64,000 nt of DNA. Source: Angiostrongylus vasorum. Its lineage: Eukaryota; Nematoda; Chromadorea; Rhabditida; Metastrongylidae. Below are positions 1 to 11,895 of the stretch, in pieces. The DNA lies in assembly GCA_018806985.1 (NCBI GenBank), contig JADANN010000429.1:124001-188000 (forward strand), in the 5' to 3' direction. The notes beneath the pieces are model-generated. The model did not search any database and was not told the DNA's origin. It worked only from the letters and a program-made list of their open reading frames with translations. Numbering within the stretch: position 1 is the first letter of the stretch; each line of letters begins with the position of its first letter. The translations under genes were made by a program, and so were the position numbers.

Positions 1-1129
1 GATGGTAGCTCACGCAAGTAAAGACTCCGCAGAGAGTCCGAAGATCTTCCAAAAAACTGTAATTTTATCTAACTTGGATGGTGTGGATCGTAAGAATTGT
101 ACTTTTAATAGTTTGTGCACTGCTCTTTATTAGCGACCCTCCTCGCATTCTTAACTATATAGTGCCTTTCTATTCAATGCGATTACTTATCAGCAATGTG
201 TCTTAGACCCAATGATTTTTCAGCTACATGAGCTTCAGGCTCAGTTTTCAACAGTGCAGAAGAGAATTGTAAGGCAGTTGTAGTTGATTTGTTTAGTTGG
301 AATTATGCTCTTTCGTTTGTTATGGTGTGTTGGAAAAATTACTTACAAACCCGCCATGAAGGTTAGTGGTGGGTTCCAATCTGACCTGGGGTCCAACTTT
401 TGCGAATATCTCAGCATCATTGTGGTTGTACTTGCAATTATTTGTATGCATATTCATTATCCAGTTTTCTAATCCTCGTGCAACTTTTTATGTTATTCCA
501 CATGAGGTATCTTTTTTGCGCGAAGTGGCTTTCTCTTCCGGTTGAAAGATCCTTTACTTGTTCCTTTATAAGAACCATTCCAGATATATGAAATAAACAG
601 CATCCTATTATCGTCAAAATGCTTGTTTAGGCTAAGTTCGAATTTAAGCACTTTAGATTTGTGTTGTTTGTACCCATCTGTCAACTGTCGGTTCATTTGC
701 CATCAGAGAACAACATCTAATTCTCTGTCTAATTTCACTAAGTCATCTCTGTTGCTTACACACTCCCACGGAAACTAGAAGGTTAATAAAAGTTGATCAT
801 GTCTTTGTTAACGACATGTAGTTGATGATTTGCTGTTCAAGAAGTGATGTCAGTTTTGTTCCTGCAAATCTTAACGAGTAGCTTTTAACGACCTAAAGTG
901 TGATGCCTAAATTTGTCTGAGTGCAGCATTAATTTGACGCTCAGTGCATCGCCATGCTCGTTATGAGTTGATATCAATACATACTGCTCAGCCGACCCCC
1001 TTCCATCCAGGAAATCCTCTATCGTTTTTGTTGCACTCTTCCTCCCACAATTAGGTCTTCCTATATCCTTCACTAATGACATCGTGTTTTCCTGTGTTTT
1101 TTGAAATGTACGTCCGAGTACTTTTGGTG
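1..1129. other. No gene seen
   Basis: AT-rich sequence without a convincing exon. 361-435 contains a family B scrap (GAATATCTCAGCATCATTGT). Confidence 0.5.
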
Positions 1130-1409
1130 GCGTGTATGGCGCAGTGATTGAAGGCGCCGCGCAACACACATTGGATCGATCCCCACGCCCATGGCCCACC
1201 AAGCCTTCCATCCTTCCGGGGTCGGCAAATTGGTACCAAACGTGTCTAGGAGGATAGCAGCACTGGCTCGACACATCGGTGAGCCACCGCCAGTCATTGT
1301 AAAGGCCAGATGTGCATTCAATCACCTTCAACGATATTTAATGAAGTCGAATGCATGGCGCATAACGGAAGGATTGATCAATGCCGAGAGCTCTAACCTT
1401 TATCCTTTA
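1130..1409 (+). mobile_element. SINE family A copy, tRNA-derived
   Basis: Head TATGGCGCAGTGATTGAAGG fits an RNA polymerase III A box and GGATCGATCCCC a B box. The body ends GCCGAGAGCT..TTTATCC. Full-length copy of about 280 bp. Confidence 0.8.
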
Positions 1410-1813
1410 CACAATCAAACATTGCAGATGCGCTTTATCGCCATTGTAGTTCGTTTGTGATTGCCAAGTTATGTTTTAAAGCAGAGTATTCGCCTCAGTA
1501 GGCTCTTTCAATCCGAGAATAGGTTTGTGATTTGAATTGGGAAGCCACTGTACTGAAATGGATGAAATTACTCGACTGGCACGACAACTGCATCAAACAA
1601 TCAATATTGATGTCCAATCCCTGCCAAATCCTCATTATTCTCCTAATATTACCATCTTTTCGAAGAGTTCCATCAAAGCAAATACGACGTTCAATGAGCT
1701 CATGAAATGGCAAAAAAATGATTGCACTGCGCATAAATAAGAGGACATCCTAGTTCATAATGTGAAAGCGAACAACTCGAACAGGACGGTTCCTTGCTTG
1801 CAGATTCAATCTC

Positions 1814-1814
<1 letters not shown>

Positions 1815-1873
<59 letters not shown>
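1815..1873. repeat. (AT)n microsatellite
   Basis: About 59 bases of pure TA dinucleotide. Frames crossing it give runs of IY and are not coding. Confidence 0.95.
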
Positions 1874-1875
<2 letters not shown>

Positions 1876-2456
1876 TCGATGTTCAACGAACACGAAGAAC
1901 GACATGAGGGAAGAAGTAGACAGAAGAAGAAAAGCAACACGGACCAAATTCGGACATTTGAAAGAGGCCACCGACCAGCGAACGAACCCTGAGCTCTGCG
2001 CTCACCTTTTCGAACGAACAGTCCTCCTAGCGCTCTGCTAAGCAGCGGAGACATTGGATCACATCCACACGAAAACTTTGCACACTACTGCCACCTGAAG
2101 AAAATATTATCTCACTAGCAAATCCAAACAAAGCGAAGACTGTTCTAAACATCGTATGATTTTTTAATAAAGAAGTGTTTTCGAAGTATTCATGTGTAAA
2201 ATTGTCAATCGTCGTTGACAGCACGAGGCTAACCATTCCATTTACTTGTTATCTCAGTATCCATTGACTCTATGGGTTTAGTAGACCATCGGAAAGTGTT
2301 GGTAGTTCTGTTCGACGGAGATGAAGGAAAAGGGGTATGAATTTGCGATTGGCTGTTAGGGGTTAATACATCTATTATTTGGACGGAATTCATGCAAAAC
2401 GGGAAGAACCTTTTTTGATGCAATGCGCAGTTACTCATTTAATTAAGACATCTTAA

Positions 2457-2910
2457 TTTTGACTTATTATTTACTGCCTACTCTTTTTAGCGGGAGGGTA
2501 TGTATTGCGAAATATAACTTTTTAATGGTGCTGAGATATTTGCAAAACTCCGGACCGCAGGTGTCTGCGGTGGGGGAACGAACGCGCTATTGTCCTTTCC
2601 GGGGAGTAGCGCGCTCATCACCACACCATGCGGGTCATTCGTTTCGCCTGTCTCTCAGCTAGTTCTATTGATCTTTTGCCATCAGCAATCACCCGTCATC
2701 GGAATTGATCTGGGGGACCCAAATCGGCAACGAACCCAGTTAAGCTGAGGCTGCAGTTATAATCACAGTTTTGACTTATTATTTACTGCCTACTCTTTTT
2801 AGCGGCAGGGTATGTATTGCGATACTGGACAATCGCGCGTTCGTTCCCCACCGTAGACACCTGCGGTCCGGAATTTTGCAAATATCTCAGCATCATTGAA
2901 AAAACAAGAC
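2457..2910 (-). mobile_element. Family B short element, with an extra inverted end
   Basis: Unit bounded by TTTTGACTTATTATTTACTG..AGCGG at 2,457 and again at 2,770, i.e. direct terminal repeats of about 50 bp. From about 2,830 a piece of the same unit (CGCGTTCGTTCCCCACCGTA..CATCATTG) runs in the opposite direction. Both A-box-like GGTGTGGTGATGAGCGCG and B-box-like GCGTTCGTTCCCC sequences occur on the minus strand. Confidence 0.7.
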
Positions 2911-4107
2911 ATCTTATTAAATAGCATTTAGACTGCTTGGAACAAAAATATCAAACGATATTTTTTAGTGAAAAAAAAATAAATGTCATGAATTGACAGC
3001 GAAGCAGCTGTTTCACACTAACAAAACCAGTACGTGCATCAACGCCAACCGTATTCAACTTCCTTAAATGAGACTACTGGGATCAAACCAGACTTTTAAA
3101 ATTGCGAGGTATTGAAAGATACCGATTGAGACCGAAAGCCAAAAGCATTCGCCAGTTGTTTCATGTCTCGTTGGAGAGCCACGTGGAAGTCGAGATCGGC
3201 TTTTGGTACACGTTTTTTTCCTCCTCCAACAATAATACGTTAACCTGAACCAATTATTATGCGAGATGCCTTTGCAGAGCATTTGACTATTAGTTGATGA
3301 ACCGTTCAATTTATTTTGCCTCCGACATCATTCGTCACCTATAGATTTTATTTACATCTAACAACTACTAGAATCATCCCTATTTTCGAGTGCGTATCTC
3401 TATCTGTCAATAACTTGGTATTCTCATAATAATTCGTACAGAGTCTCTCGTGTGTACATTTTGATCCTACAAATGGAAAGTCTCCTTCTGGAACACTCAG
3501 TAAATGAGATTGTGGATGTCTGACGAGAATACATCAACTAAAACTTCGAAATCAATGGCGGTTTCGAATTATCCCCTTATCAGAGCTTTCAATGCTTGTT
3601 TACTACAAGAAACCAGCTGGCATTCGCCGTGAAGTTGTAGTTCACTCTGAGCGGAATGACTTCCTTCTTAGCAGATATTACGAAATTACTCTTCGTCACT
3701 ATTTAAAATTTGTTTCATGGTTTCTCAAACAGAAATACCCATCACAGTAATTTGAATGAGAAGAGTTGATTGTTTGAGGACGATATTTCAGTGCAAGATT
3801 CGACCACATTACGAAATATGTAGACGAATCAATTCCTTAGTCTGCCTCAAGTTCATCGAGTTTACGTTCTTCATCGCTCAGTCGCATCTGAAGCACATAG
3901 AGGCGCATATTCGCTTCTTCCCTCTAAATGTAAGAAGGATGTTGCTTTGTAAAATTTGGTTGCAAACGTTAGCACAATACACATGGAAGAGAACTGATTA
4001 AGGACCAAGAACTAATGTGAGAAACAGACAGGATTCTGAACATCCGTGTTCGTCTTGCTAAGGCCAACAAAACAGCAAGGATTATCCATCGAGGTGTCTC
4101 CATAGAA
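2911..4107. other. No gene seen
   Basis: Short frames only (e.g. 3,064-3,309 minus, 3,756-4,001 plus), without recognisable motifs or repeat structure. Confidence 0.5.
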
Positions 4108-4128
4108 CTGCTGTCTGGAAGACAGCAG
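4108..4128. other. Short perfect hairpin
   Basis: CTGCTGTCT-GGA-AGACAGCAG: a 9-bp stem with a 3-base loop, followed by TATAAAAG. No gene context was identified. Confidence 0.4.
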
Positions 4129-4230
4129 TATAAAAGTGGAGCAAACATTCTTAATAAGTTAAGAAGAAGAACAGCTAAGGGAAAGAAAAAAAGTAGTAAT
4201 GAGGTTAGAAATCGGTCTAAGTGACCTTAT

Positions 4231-4512
4231 CTATGAACTCTTACGTTCTCTCCGCCTTCTTTCGTGAGACCTTCTACAACGGCGTTCTGTCATCTGGTCA
4301 ACAGCAACTTCCACAGTGATGACCAGCGACATTCCTCTCCGACTCTTGGTGAATACTTGAGGTAATTTCCACTGCGATCCTACTAACTGCAAATACATAG
4401 CGGTATTTTCACCAACAAGATCTTCTTGTGACAACCCGCCCACAGTCACTAGGTTGCGTCTATCCCAAATTCCTGGTCTAACGAGACCGGTGTTACCCCT
4501 TTTAGAGGTTCT
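4231..4512 (-). CDS. Unassigned open frame, basic C-terminus
   Basis: An open frame of about 95 codons (upstream part without Met) reads GLVRPGIWDRRNLVTVGGLS and ends in a very basic tail HERRRRERKSS before a stop. I do not recognise the family. No similarity to the RTE or PLE copies in this window is apparent. It could be an exon, a fragment of an LTR element, or chance. Confidence 0.2.
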   Translation of the reverse strand, partial: RTSKRGNTGLVRPGIWDRRNLVTVGGLSQEDLVGENTAMYLQLVGSQWKLPQVFTKSRRGMSLVITVEVAVDQMTERRCRRSHERRRRERKSS

Positions 4513-4790
4513 TCTCTATCGGAGAAGTTGTTGCTAACTTCACTGTGTGAAGTCCAAACACTGAATGGCAACGATTTTTGTTGGGCATAAAAGAATTTGT
4601 GATCAAAAGGCTTTGTGTTAAAGAAGAACAAAAAATGTCTTTTAATCGTTCTTCATAGCTATTTGGTGTCGCTCTTAGAGATAGTCCAAAGATATTGACC
4701 GAAACCCTGTTCCCACAGATTTTTTTGTGAGCAAAAATGGTGCACTTGTGTGGATCCCCCTATTTTTGGTTTCCGAAATATACTCAAAGA

Positions 4791-5122
4791 GGCACGTGTA
4801 GCGCAGTGATCGGAGGAGCCCTGGAATAATACTCAAAGGGGCACGCGTAGCACAGTGATCGGAGGAGCCCTGGAATAAACATTGGATCAATCTCGCGCCT
4901 TAGGCTCACCAAGCCCTCCACCCCTATAAGGTCGTAAACTGAAAACCGACTTATCCTAGAGGAGAGGAGCATTATTCTTATATATCGGTAGGTTGCTGCT
5001 ATTCACTGTATAGGCCAGATATGCATTCAATCACATCTAACGATGCTTAATGAAGTCGAATGCATGGCGCATCCCTCAGGGATTGATCAATATCAGGCGC
5101 TTTACCCTTTATCCTTTTTAAA
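4791..5122 (+). mobile_element. SINE family A copy with duplicated head
   Basis: The A-box region AGTGATCGGAGGAGCCCTGG occurs twice, at 4,814-4,833 and 4,855-4,874, followed by a normal body. Confidence 0.75.
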
Positions 5123-5520
5123 TATGCTCAACGTACCAGCGCTTCTGATAGCAATTGAGAATTGGATGAGGAGAGCACATTGTCAAGCAGTTGACACCTG
5201 ATGAGTGTGGAATGTTCGTAGGCGACAAAAGCGATGTGGAGAATGAATCTTTCTTAATGTATCAATCATAATGAATACGGGTGAAACTGAGGGTAAACTT
5301 ATGTCACAGCAGAGCCCAAAAAGCCTCCAAAGTCCACTTTTCCGCCAAGCACAACACAAGGAAATGCTACAGGTAACGTGGTGGCCTTGTGTTTTTTCAA
5401 CGAACGAGGGTTTTGTCGCCGGTGCTTGCAAGGGTTATTCGAACACTAATGCCCTAAAAGTGAGTGTCATAAACTCACCAAGAGTTCCGTACAACACAGT
5501 TCAGATAGAAGTGAGATAGA

Positions 5521-5765
5521 ACGGTCTTTTGTACTCTCGCGTTACCTCAATGAGTCCTGTTATCGTGTGGATGTGGTCCATCGTACTAAATCCTTTTCGA
5601 AACCTGCTTGCTCACACGCCTGTGCTTTGTCCACTGTTTTTACAGGTTCAGGGAGAGTTAAGTGTAAATTTTGTAGACGACGCACGGTAAGCAGATTGAG
5701 CAATCATCCAATTCACCTGTAGTCCCGTTGATCGTCGACTGACTCGAATTGACTTACAACGAAAA
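5521..5765 (-). mobile_element. RTE-1f LINE scrap
   Basis: Reverse complement contains RT-finger sequence (the part reading GFRKGF..MDHIHT in better copies) joined directly to the RTE-1 3' end (CACCTGTAGTCCCGTTGATC). It abuts the PLE at 5,778. Confidence 0.7.
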
Positions 5766-5777
5766 TTCGAAAATCTT

Positions 5778-8400
5778 TTGAGTAATTCACATGTCTCAGC
5801 TTCAAGAAACAACCGCAAACAAATTCTTCACGCTTCTGATAATAGTCCAACTAGGGTTGATAATGCACCAAGAAAATCTAGGGTCACCGTGATTGAGGGC
5901 ATAACAATACCTGAGAGTGCGCGTTCGCTATTAGAATTGGGCTCAAGCTTTGCACCATCACAGCCCATTTCTAAAACGGCCCTGTGTATGATAGCATGCA
6001 ACCTTTATGAGCTTCAAGATCTAGTCCGCTGTCGGGCCAAACAAGGAACATCAAATAGAGATAAAAATCAAGAGGCGGCGTCACTACCACCATCTCCTTT
6101 CCCTTAGTCGTTTTTTAGACAGCAGGACCCCTAACGATGGAGTTGACATAAAATTCCGCATGTTTTCGGACGGCGTTCTCAAGACCCTTAATCACTACCG
6201 CGATAGAAAGTTTACCTCTAACCTTACAGCCGCACAAAAAATGTGGCATGAGAGAAATTAGAGAATTAATAAACTCGAAAACAATAAGATTGCATGTTAG
6301 TGATAAGGGAGAGTTCGTAGTTATTCCTCACCAGCTGGATGTTGAGATAACAGAGGAACATCATAGTGATGCTACCCTTTACGGCCCATCCTCTGAAAAG
6401 GAATATAAAAGTCAATACCGAAAGCTAAACAATCTGAGTCAGTGTGCAAAGGCTGCAGGTTTAAAATCATCGGTTATTTCGCTCTTTAAAATCGACATAT
6501 CAGCATGTCCCGTCCTATACCTACTTATTAAAACACATAAGTTGGTATCACCTGATGGTCTTGCGTCAACCAATCCGTCATCATTTAAGGTTAGACCCAT
6601 CATCAGCTGTGTAAACGGGCCAACGGATAGAATAATCTGGTTTTTTAAGCCTAATACTTACCCAGTTGCTTAACCACATTCCACCTCACCTCACAAACAC
6701 CCAAATGTTCCTAGAACGTCTACGTAATGCGTCTCCTAATAACGCGTACGTGATGGAGTCCTTCGACGTTACCTCGCTGTACACCAACGTAACGAATGAC
6801 TCCGCAATGCAAGCCATCTTGGAACTTCTTGTTGAACATGAAGGAAGAATAAATCTGCATGGCTTGTCCATCCAGCAGCTAATGGCGCTCCTAAAGGAGT
6901 GCCTAAATTGCTAGATTTTCAGATGGTCTGGGAAATATTTCGCGCAAATAAGGGGGTTGGCAATGGGACAGCCACTGACACCAAGCCTTGCCATTGTGTT
7001 TATGTCCAAGATAGAAGCCCCTGTTCTCGGTCTCCGGCCACTACTTTACTGCAGATACGTAGATGATTGTTTTGTCATCTTCTCTACGCAGGAGGAGATG
7101 TGCAAATGCTTCAAATTATTGAACGAGCAGTCTGAGTACATTAAGTTCACGCGTGAGAAACCGAGAAAAAACTGGCTTCCGTTTTTAAACGTTCAAATAG
7201 ACCTATCAAGTAGCGGTTACATGACAAAGTGGTGCCGAAAGCTAAGTAACAAGAACATCCTCGTTCATTTCCTTTCTTCCCGCCCTTCACACACAAAGAG
7301 GGCGCTTGTGAGAAACATGCTTTGAACAGCAACCTCTGTGTGCACAACCAGGGAACTAAAGGAAGAATCGCGCGACTTGCCTCGGCAAATAGCCATCTCC
7401 AATGGCTACCAAATAGTAACCCCACGAGATAAGTCTAGAAGGGGGAGCGACGCGCCCAAGCGAAACAGTTGGCCAAAAGAAAGTTCCGTTTATGTTGCCC
7501 TTTATTAGCGATGAAGTAAGCGTAGCGATTAAACGATGTTAAGAAGGGCAGGTCTAGAGGAATCGATAGCGATAGTTGAAATACCACCGGCTACTCTACG
7601 TCGTCAGTTAGTTCGTAACCGCCTGTGTGAGCGTCTATGTGAAACAACAAATTGCGTAATTTCCCCTTACGACAGGGCACGGTGATTGCATGAGTTCAGG
7701 TACGATATACCTGATCTCTTGAAATAATTGCGGAGATGAATATATTGGCGAAACGGACATACCTTTGTGTGTCCGTATAAAAGAACACCTAGATGGCAAA
7801 CGAAAACTGTGACAAAGTACCCCACTAGGCACGCATAGGATACAAAAGCATAGCGGGAGACGATTCGAACTAAAAGTCAATATGCACAGGAGACTAAAAC
7901 ACCAGCGCGAGAACTTCTTGAGGCTTTTTGGATAAATGGCAGAAACCCTACAATGAATAGCAGGGATGGATGCCCAGAAGTCATGCGCGACCTGGCCCCG
8001 TATGTTCGCATCAATTTCTGATTTGGGATGGTGCAGTCATCAAGAGACGAGAGATCATGTGAGACTATAATCAACTGTTCTAATCTTCCTCACTGGAAGT
8101 CACGTAAAAAAGCGGTGAGTTTTTCCGAGAAGCTGTTGATCATGTAATTACCATAGAGTTGTTCGTCTTTTTGTAAGTGTTATTGAAGCGTTTGGCCTAG
8201 TAAATTGTATGTCAGTAAACCCTTTCAGGCTCTGAAGAAGGCGATACTGCCGAAACGACAGCTACTGTTGTATTGTATTGTGTTTTTTCTATGGAAGCAA
8301 ATGTATGCTGTTTAACAACCTCGCGATTGCTGAACAAGAAAACGACGCATTTATATTCCAATGCCCAGGTTAATAGAAAGTCTCGATCCTGGTAACTGTT
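5778..8400 (+). mobile_element. Penelope-like element (PLE-A), most complete copy, inactivated
   Basis: PLEs encode a reverse transcriptase related to telomerase and usually a GIY-YIG nuclease. In order: an N-terminal piece (5,778-6,107, LLELGSSFAP); fingers (6,248-6,673, KVRPIISCVNG); palm motif A FDVTSLYTNV (6,666-6,914); motif B AMGQPLTPSLA and the catalytic YVDDCFVIF (6,957-7,325); then a broken GIY-YIG nuclease, CGDEYIGETDIPLCVRIKEH, near 7,729-7,800. The 3' non-coding end carries a hammerhead-like core. Several frameshifts and stops separate the pieces, so it cannot encode a full protein. Copies in nematodes with this layout are known (family knowledge). Confidence 0.9.
8222..8297 (+). 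ncRNA. Hammerhead-ribozyme-like motif of PLE-A
   Basis: The sequence holds CTGAAGA, a hairpin GGC..GCC, then GAAAC, i.e. the hammerhead core CUGANGA - stem II - GAAA. Outer arms CTTTCA and TGGAAG can pair (stem I, one G-U). Here the segment after GAAA can form a 6-bp stem III, CGACAG/CTGTTG, followed by UA as the cleavage position. Hammerheads are known in PLE ends; activity here is inferred. Confidence 0.55.
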
Positions 8401-8825
8401 CTGTTTGACTTCAAGTTTTCCAACCAGCTACGCTACACAGGGACGCAAAGCGGCTTACCAGTCTCGCCAGCGTATTTTTCACCTACATTCCTTACAAGAA
8501 GTCGGATACGGGCACCCGTACTCATGATATAACCGCATGTACCTGTGAATGATCAAACAAGCGCTTTGATGGCGTTCTAGAGTGATCGATTGCATTTCAA
8601 TTGCTGCCACCAATTTCTCTAGAGCAGCCCTTCGTCAGCAACGTTTTGTAGGTGAACTTATTTCATTGGATATAGAAGATATGATAAGCGAGACTTTATT
8701 TTCGCTAGAATTGTCGTCTGGCGAACTGGAATGCACCTATTCCAAAAAAGCTAGTGTTTCGCAGCCGTTGGAAATCGCAATTTGTCTCCCCAATTTTAAG
8801 GACTCTTACTTCCATTCTTTTCCTA

Positions 8826-9118
8826 GGGGGCGCGTTTAGCACAGTGGTTGGTGGTGCCACTTCGACACACACGTGGAATCGATCCACTCGCCCACGGCTC
8901 ACCAAGCGTCCATCCCCCGGGGGTCGGAAAATTGGTACCAGACTTGTCTGGGAGGATAGCAGCACTGGCCCGATACATCGGCAGGCTACCGCGAGTCATG
9001 GTAAAGGCCAGATATGTATTTAGCTACCACCAAAGGATGCTTGATGAAATCGAATGCATGGTGCATCCCTCAGGGATTGATCAACGCCGAGAGCTTTATC
9101 CTTAGCTTTATCCTTTAT
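8826..9118 (+). mobile_element. SINE family A copy
   Basis: Head GGGGGCGCGTTTAGCACAGT, B-box-like GGAATCGATCC, body and TTTATCC tail; nearly complete. Confidence 0.8.
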
Positions 9119-9437
9119 TCTCTTCCTGCGCACATACTGGTAGCTGCTCGAAACAAGTTTCTTACATGAATCCTTTTGTTGTGCGAAGGATGAGAAGAGA
9201 GGTAATAAACCGATACGTGTTTGCTACTTTGCTTTCGGTACCACTTTCGTTGTGATGTTGCCGCCTTCGGAAAGGTTAATTTTAACCCTCAGGAGCAAGA
9301 GTCAGTTTCCTTTCGCTTTTTTAGGGTAGACTTAATGTACTTTGTTTTTTCATTAAATAACTCAAAACATTTGCCAATGTCCTCTTCTGTGGAGCAGATA
9401 ACAAAGAAATAATTGATATATTTACAGTAAAGTAATA
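9119..9437. other. No gene seen
   Basis: Unique AT-rich spacer between a family A and a family C copy. Confidence 0.5.
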
Positions 9438-9822
9438 ACCCCTCTCAACGGTTTACCGTCTCATCGTGGCTGGGAGGTGTTGCTGGTCGGGCTGCGATGT
9501 ACAGCGGGGGATTTCGTCCAACCACAGGCTCTTCCAAGTTGAGAAGGAGTCCGGCGTTTCCATCAGGAAGCCTAAATGAGAGTAAGCCAATTCCAGGATC
9601 CACCACCGTCCTGGTATCAAAGTCGTATGGTGGTAAATCTTCCTCTGATCCAAAAGGGCTGGGACTACCGGTCGTGGTGAAAACCTGAGGCATACTTTGG
9701 CCAGGCTGACTTGAGACTCCAGGGTACCATAATAGCTTAGCCAGCAAGTTTCCGAAAAATGGAGATTATGCTGAGGTCTGCACAACCAGTGAGGACGGGC
9801 CATTCAAGTATCTAGTGTCAAG
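9438..9822 (+). mobile_element. SINE family C copy
   Basis: About 380 bp running from GTTTACCGTCTCATCGTGGC through GATCCACCACCGTCCTGGTA to the tail GTCTGCACAACCAGTGAGG..GGGCCATTCAAG. The tail resembles the RTE-2 3' end. Confidence 0.75.
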
Positions 9823-10102
9823 AGTAGTAACCGGAGATCGATAAGCGGTGCTTCCCATATGAAAAGAAAACATTACTGGCGATATCTCTATGCGAGAATT
9901 ACTTATTACTAGATATAAATTGGAGTTTTCATGCGAAGAATGCCGACTGTTGATAAGGATCGAAGGTGAAACGTGAAGATTGCAACTGATTTCTGACACC
10001 TGTTGATGGCCTCTCTATAGTCCCCGTAGATCTTTATTGCAGGCAAGAATTCTAATTCCTTATTGGTACACATTATACATGATATGTATAAAAATACAGA
10101 AG

Positions 10103-10345
10103 CTTGGTGGTAGCACAGTTGAAGTGATGGCAGTTATCACGAAGACGGTGCTGATTCGATCCCGTCCCCGGCTCACCAAGCCTGTCATCCCTCCGGCGTG
10201 GGGAATTTGGTACGGAGCTTGCCCGGGTGAAAATCACTCTCTGTACTCGAGTTTGAAACGCTGTGGCCTAGCTATCTCAAAACTCGAGTGGGAATCGAAT
10301 GAGCATTCTACGACATTCGGCATGAAGTGAAGACCCTCAAACAGC
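10103..10345 (+). mobile_element. SINE family A-related copy, different body
   Basis: Head GGTGGTAGCACAGTTGAAGT and B-box-like GATTCGATCCC match family A, but the second half (ATCTCAAAACTCGAGTGGG) differs. A similar body appears reversed at 19,060-19,370, so this looks like a subfamily. Confidence 0.6.
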
Positions 10346-11544
10346 AGCAGCAGAAGTCACAAGTAAAAGTTCGAAGGGGTTGATGATAGATGCGAGGGAA
10401 ACTAATCGAAAGTGGAAAGTGTTGTTATCCACACAGAAGATGTGAGGATGGGTAGTATAAAAAATAGAAATAAAAATAAAACATATAATATATACATGTG
10501 TCGATTTTTACGAGAACTGAGGGAAGGTAAAAAAAGTCTGTTTCGCAAAATAAACCAACGGAGAGAATGACATGACACCTATATAGCTCACACCGGCTAA
10601 TCGGCGCACTGCGTATAATTCCGTAGAGCGCGCAATGCCTTGTATGTGTTAAGAAATTAAGATTTGTAAATCCAGAGCAGTTTATAACAGTATAGGTCGT
10701 GAACCCTGTTGTTTTCTTCTTATTAGCTCATCAACTATTATCGGTTAATGACCAGCTGCCAAGTAGTTATGAAAATTGTGAAAGCAGTGAAAATCTTCTG
10801 CCAAGGAAACAGGCAACGACTGTGAATTAAGACTAGGAATGATCAAAACGCATCTGGACTCTGCAAAACCATCCCATTCGCGTCCGCGCCGGTTAATACT
10901 GAGTGTTGAAACGGGAAATTTTCTGCTACTCGGGTTTTTCGACAATACCCTCATCTTTAACGACGATTTCTTTTTTAAGTGTGTTTTATCCTTGTATGTT
11001 CCTTTTATATATTTATGCACACTGCTCTGAATAAAATATGATTATAAAAAATAATACCCTTCGTTCTCCTTCTGATTGTGTTTTCGTAGGAAAAAAGATT
11101 ATTCTGTATTCTCGCTTTCGTTGTGTTTTCATAGGATTTAAACGATTAAAACTAACTCTTAAAAAACATCTAATCCACAGAAAAAATCTGTTTCTATACA
11201 TCTGTCATTTTGTGTCATTAGAGGCTCATATGTACAAGAATATTCAGTATTCAATGAGAAAAACCCAATGCCGTATGGTTCTCTCAGCAATTCTATCATG
11301 ATTTTATCGTCTGGGTGTGGTACAAGCTTATTAAGTGTTATAAGGCAATGAAAGAACTGAAGGTCAGTGAACATCTGGTTTTGGCCACACCCTATTAACG
11401 AGTGGCATTTAAACAAAAGAGCACAACAGTGGTAGAATTTAACTAGAATGGTTAGAAAAAATGTCTCACAGTTTTTCGTGCTATTTACAGACATATATAT
11501 CATTTTTTTGTACTGCGATTAAGAGAAGTATAGCACCTCTCACA
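10346..11544. other. No gene recognised
   Basis: Contains a 114-residue open frame on the minus strand (11,159-11,503) with many Cys and Phe and no family I know, overlapped by one on the plus strand. Probably non-coding. Confidence 0.4.
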
Positions 11545-11875
11545 AATTACCTGCACCATCCACGCTCTTGATGGTCACCGAGTGGTTTGATGAGACACCA
11601 GTGAAGTCTCACTACATCCCACCTACCTCGAATCCACCCAACGGGCTCCACTCGCTTAGCAAACATGGATACTGGAGAAATAGGTGCCGTATGAACTGAA
11701 TGGCAATGGAGGAGTTCGGTGTCTTGAGGCATCGTTGGCGCTTCATCAGTGTAACCAGTGTGGACTCCCTTCGCGATCGTGCTGATGTACGACGGGAACA
11801 AGATCCTCTCTGATAAACAATGTCGGCTCAGTAGTTTGATCGCGATAAAGCTCTTTTTGTCCTTTATCCTTTATA
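11545..11875 (+). repeat. Possible SINE-like repeat
   Basis: Contains a B-box-like CCTCGAATCCACC and ends GATAAAGCTC..CTTTATCC, like the family A tail. Only one copy seen, so the call is weak. Confidence 0.3.
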
Positions 11876-11895
11876 AGTGTTTCCTATTTTCTTGC

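Noticed and set aside
885..1331. 148-residue open frame on the minus strand
   Set aside because: It lies mostly across a family A SINE. Similar accidental frames recur in nearly every copy (8,705-8,965; 29,804-30,053; 52,585-52,891).
1750..2054. Open frames with long Ile-Tyr runs
   Set aside because: They are translations of the (AT)n microsatellite at 1,815-1,873.
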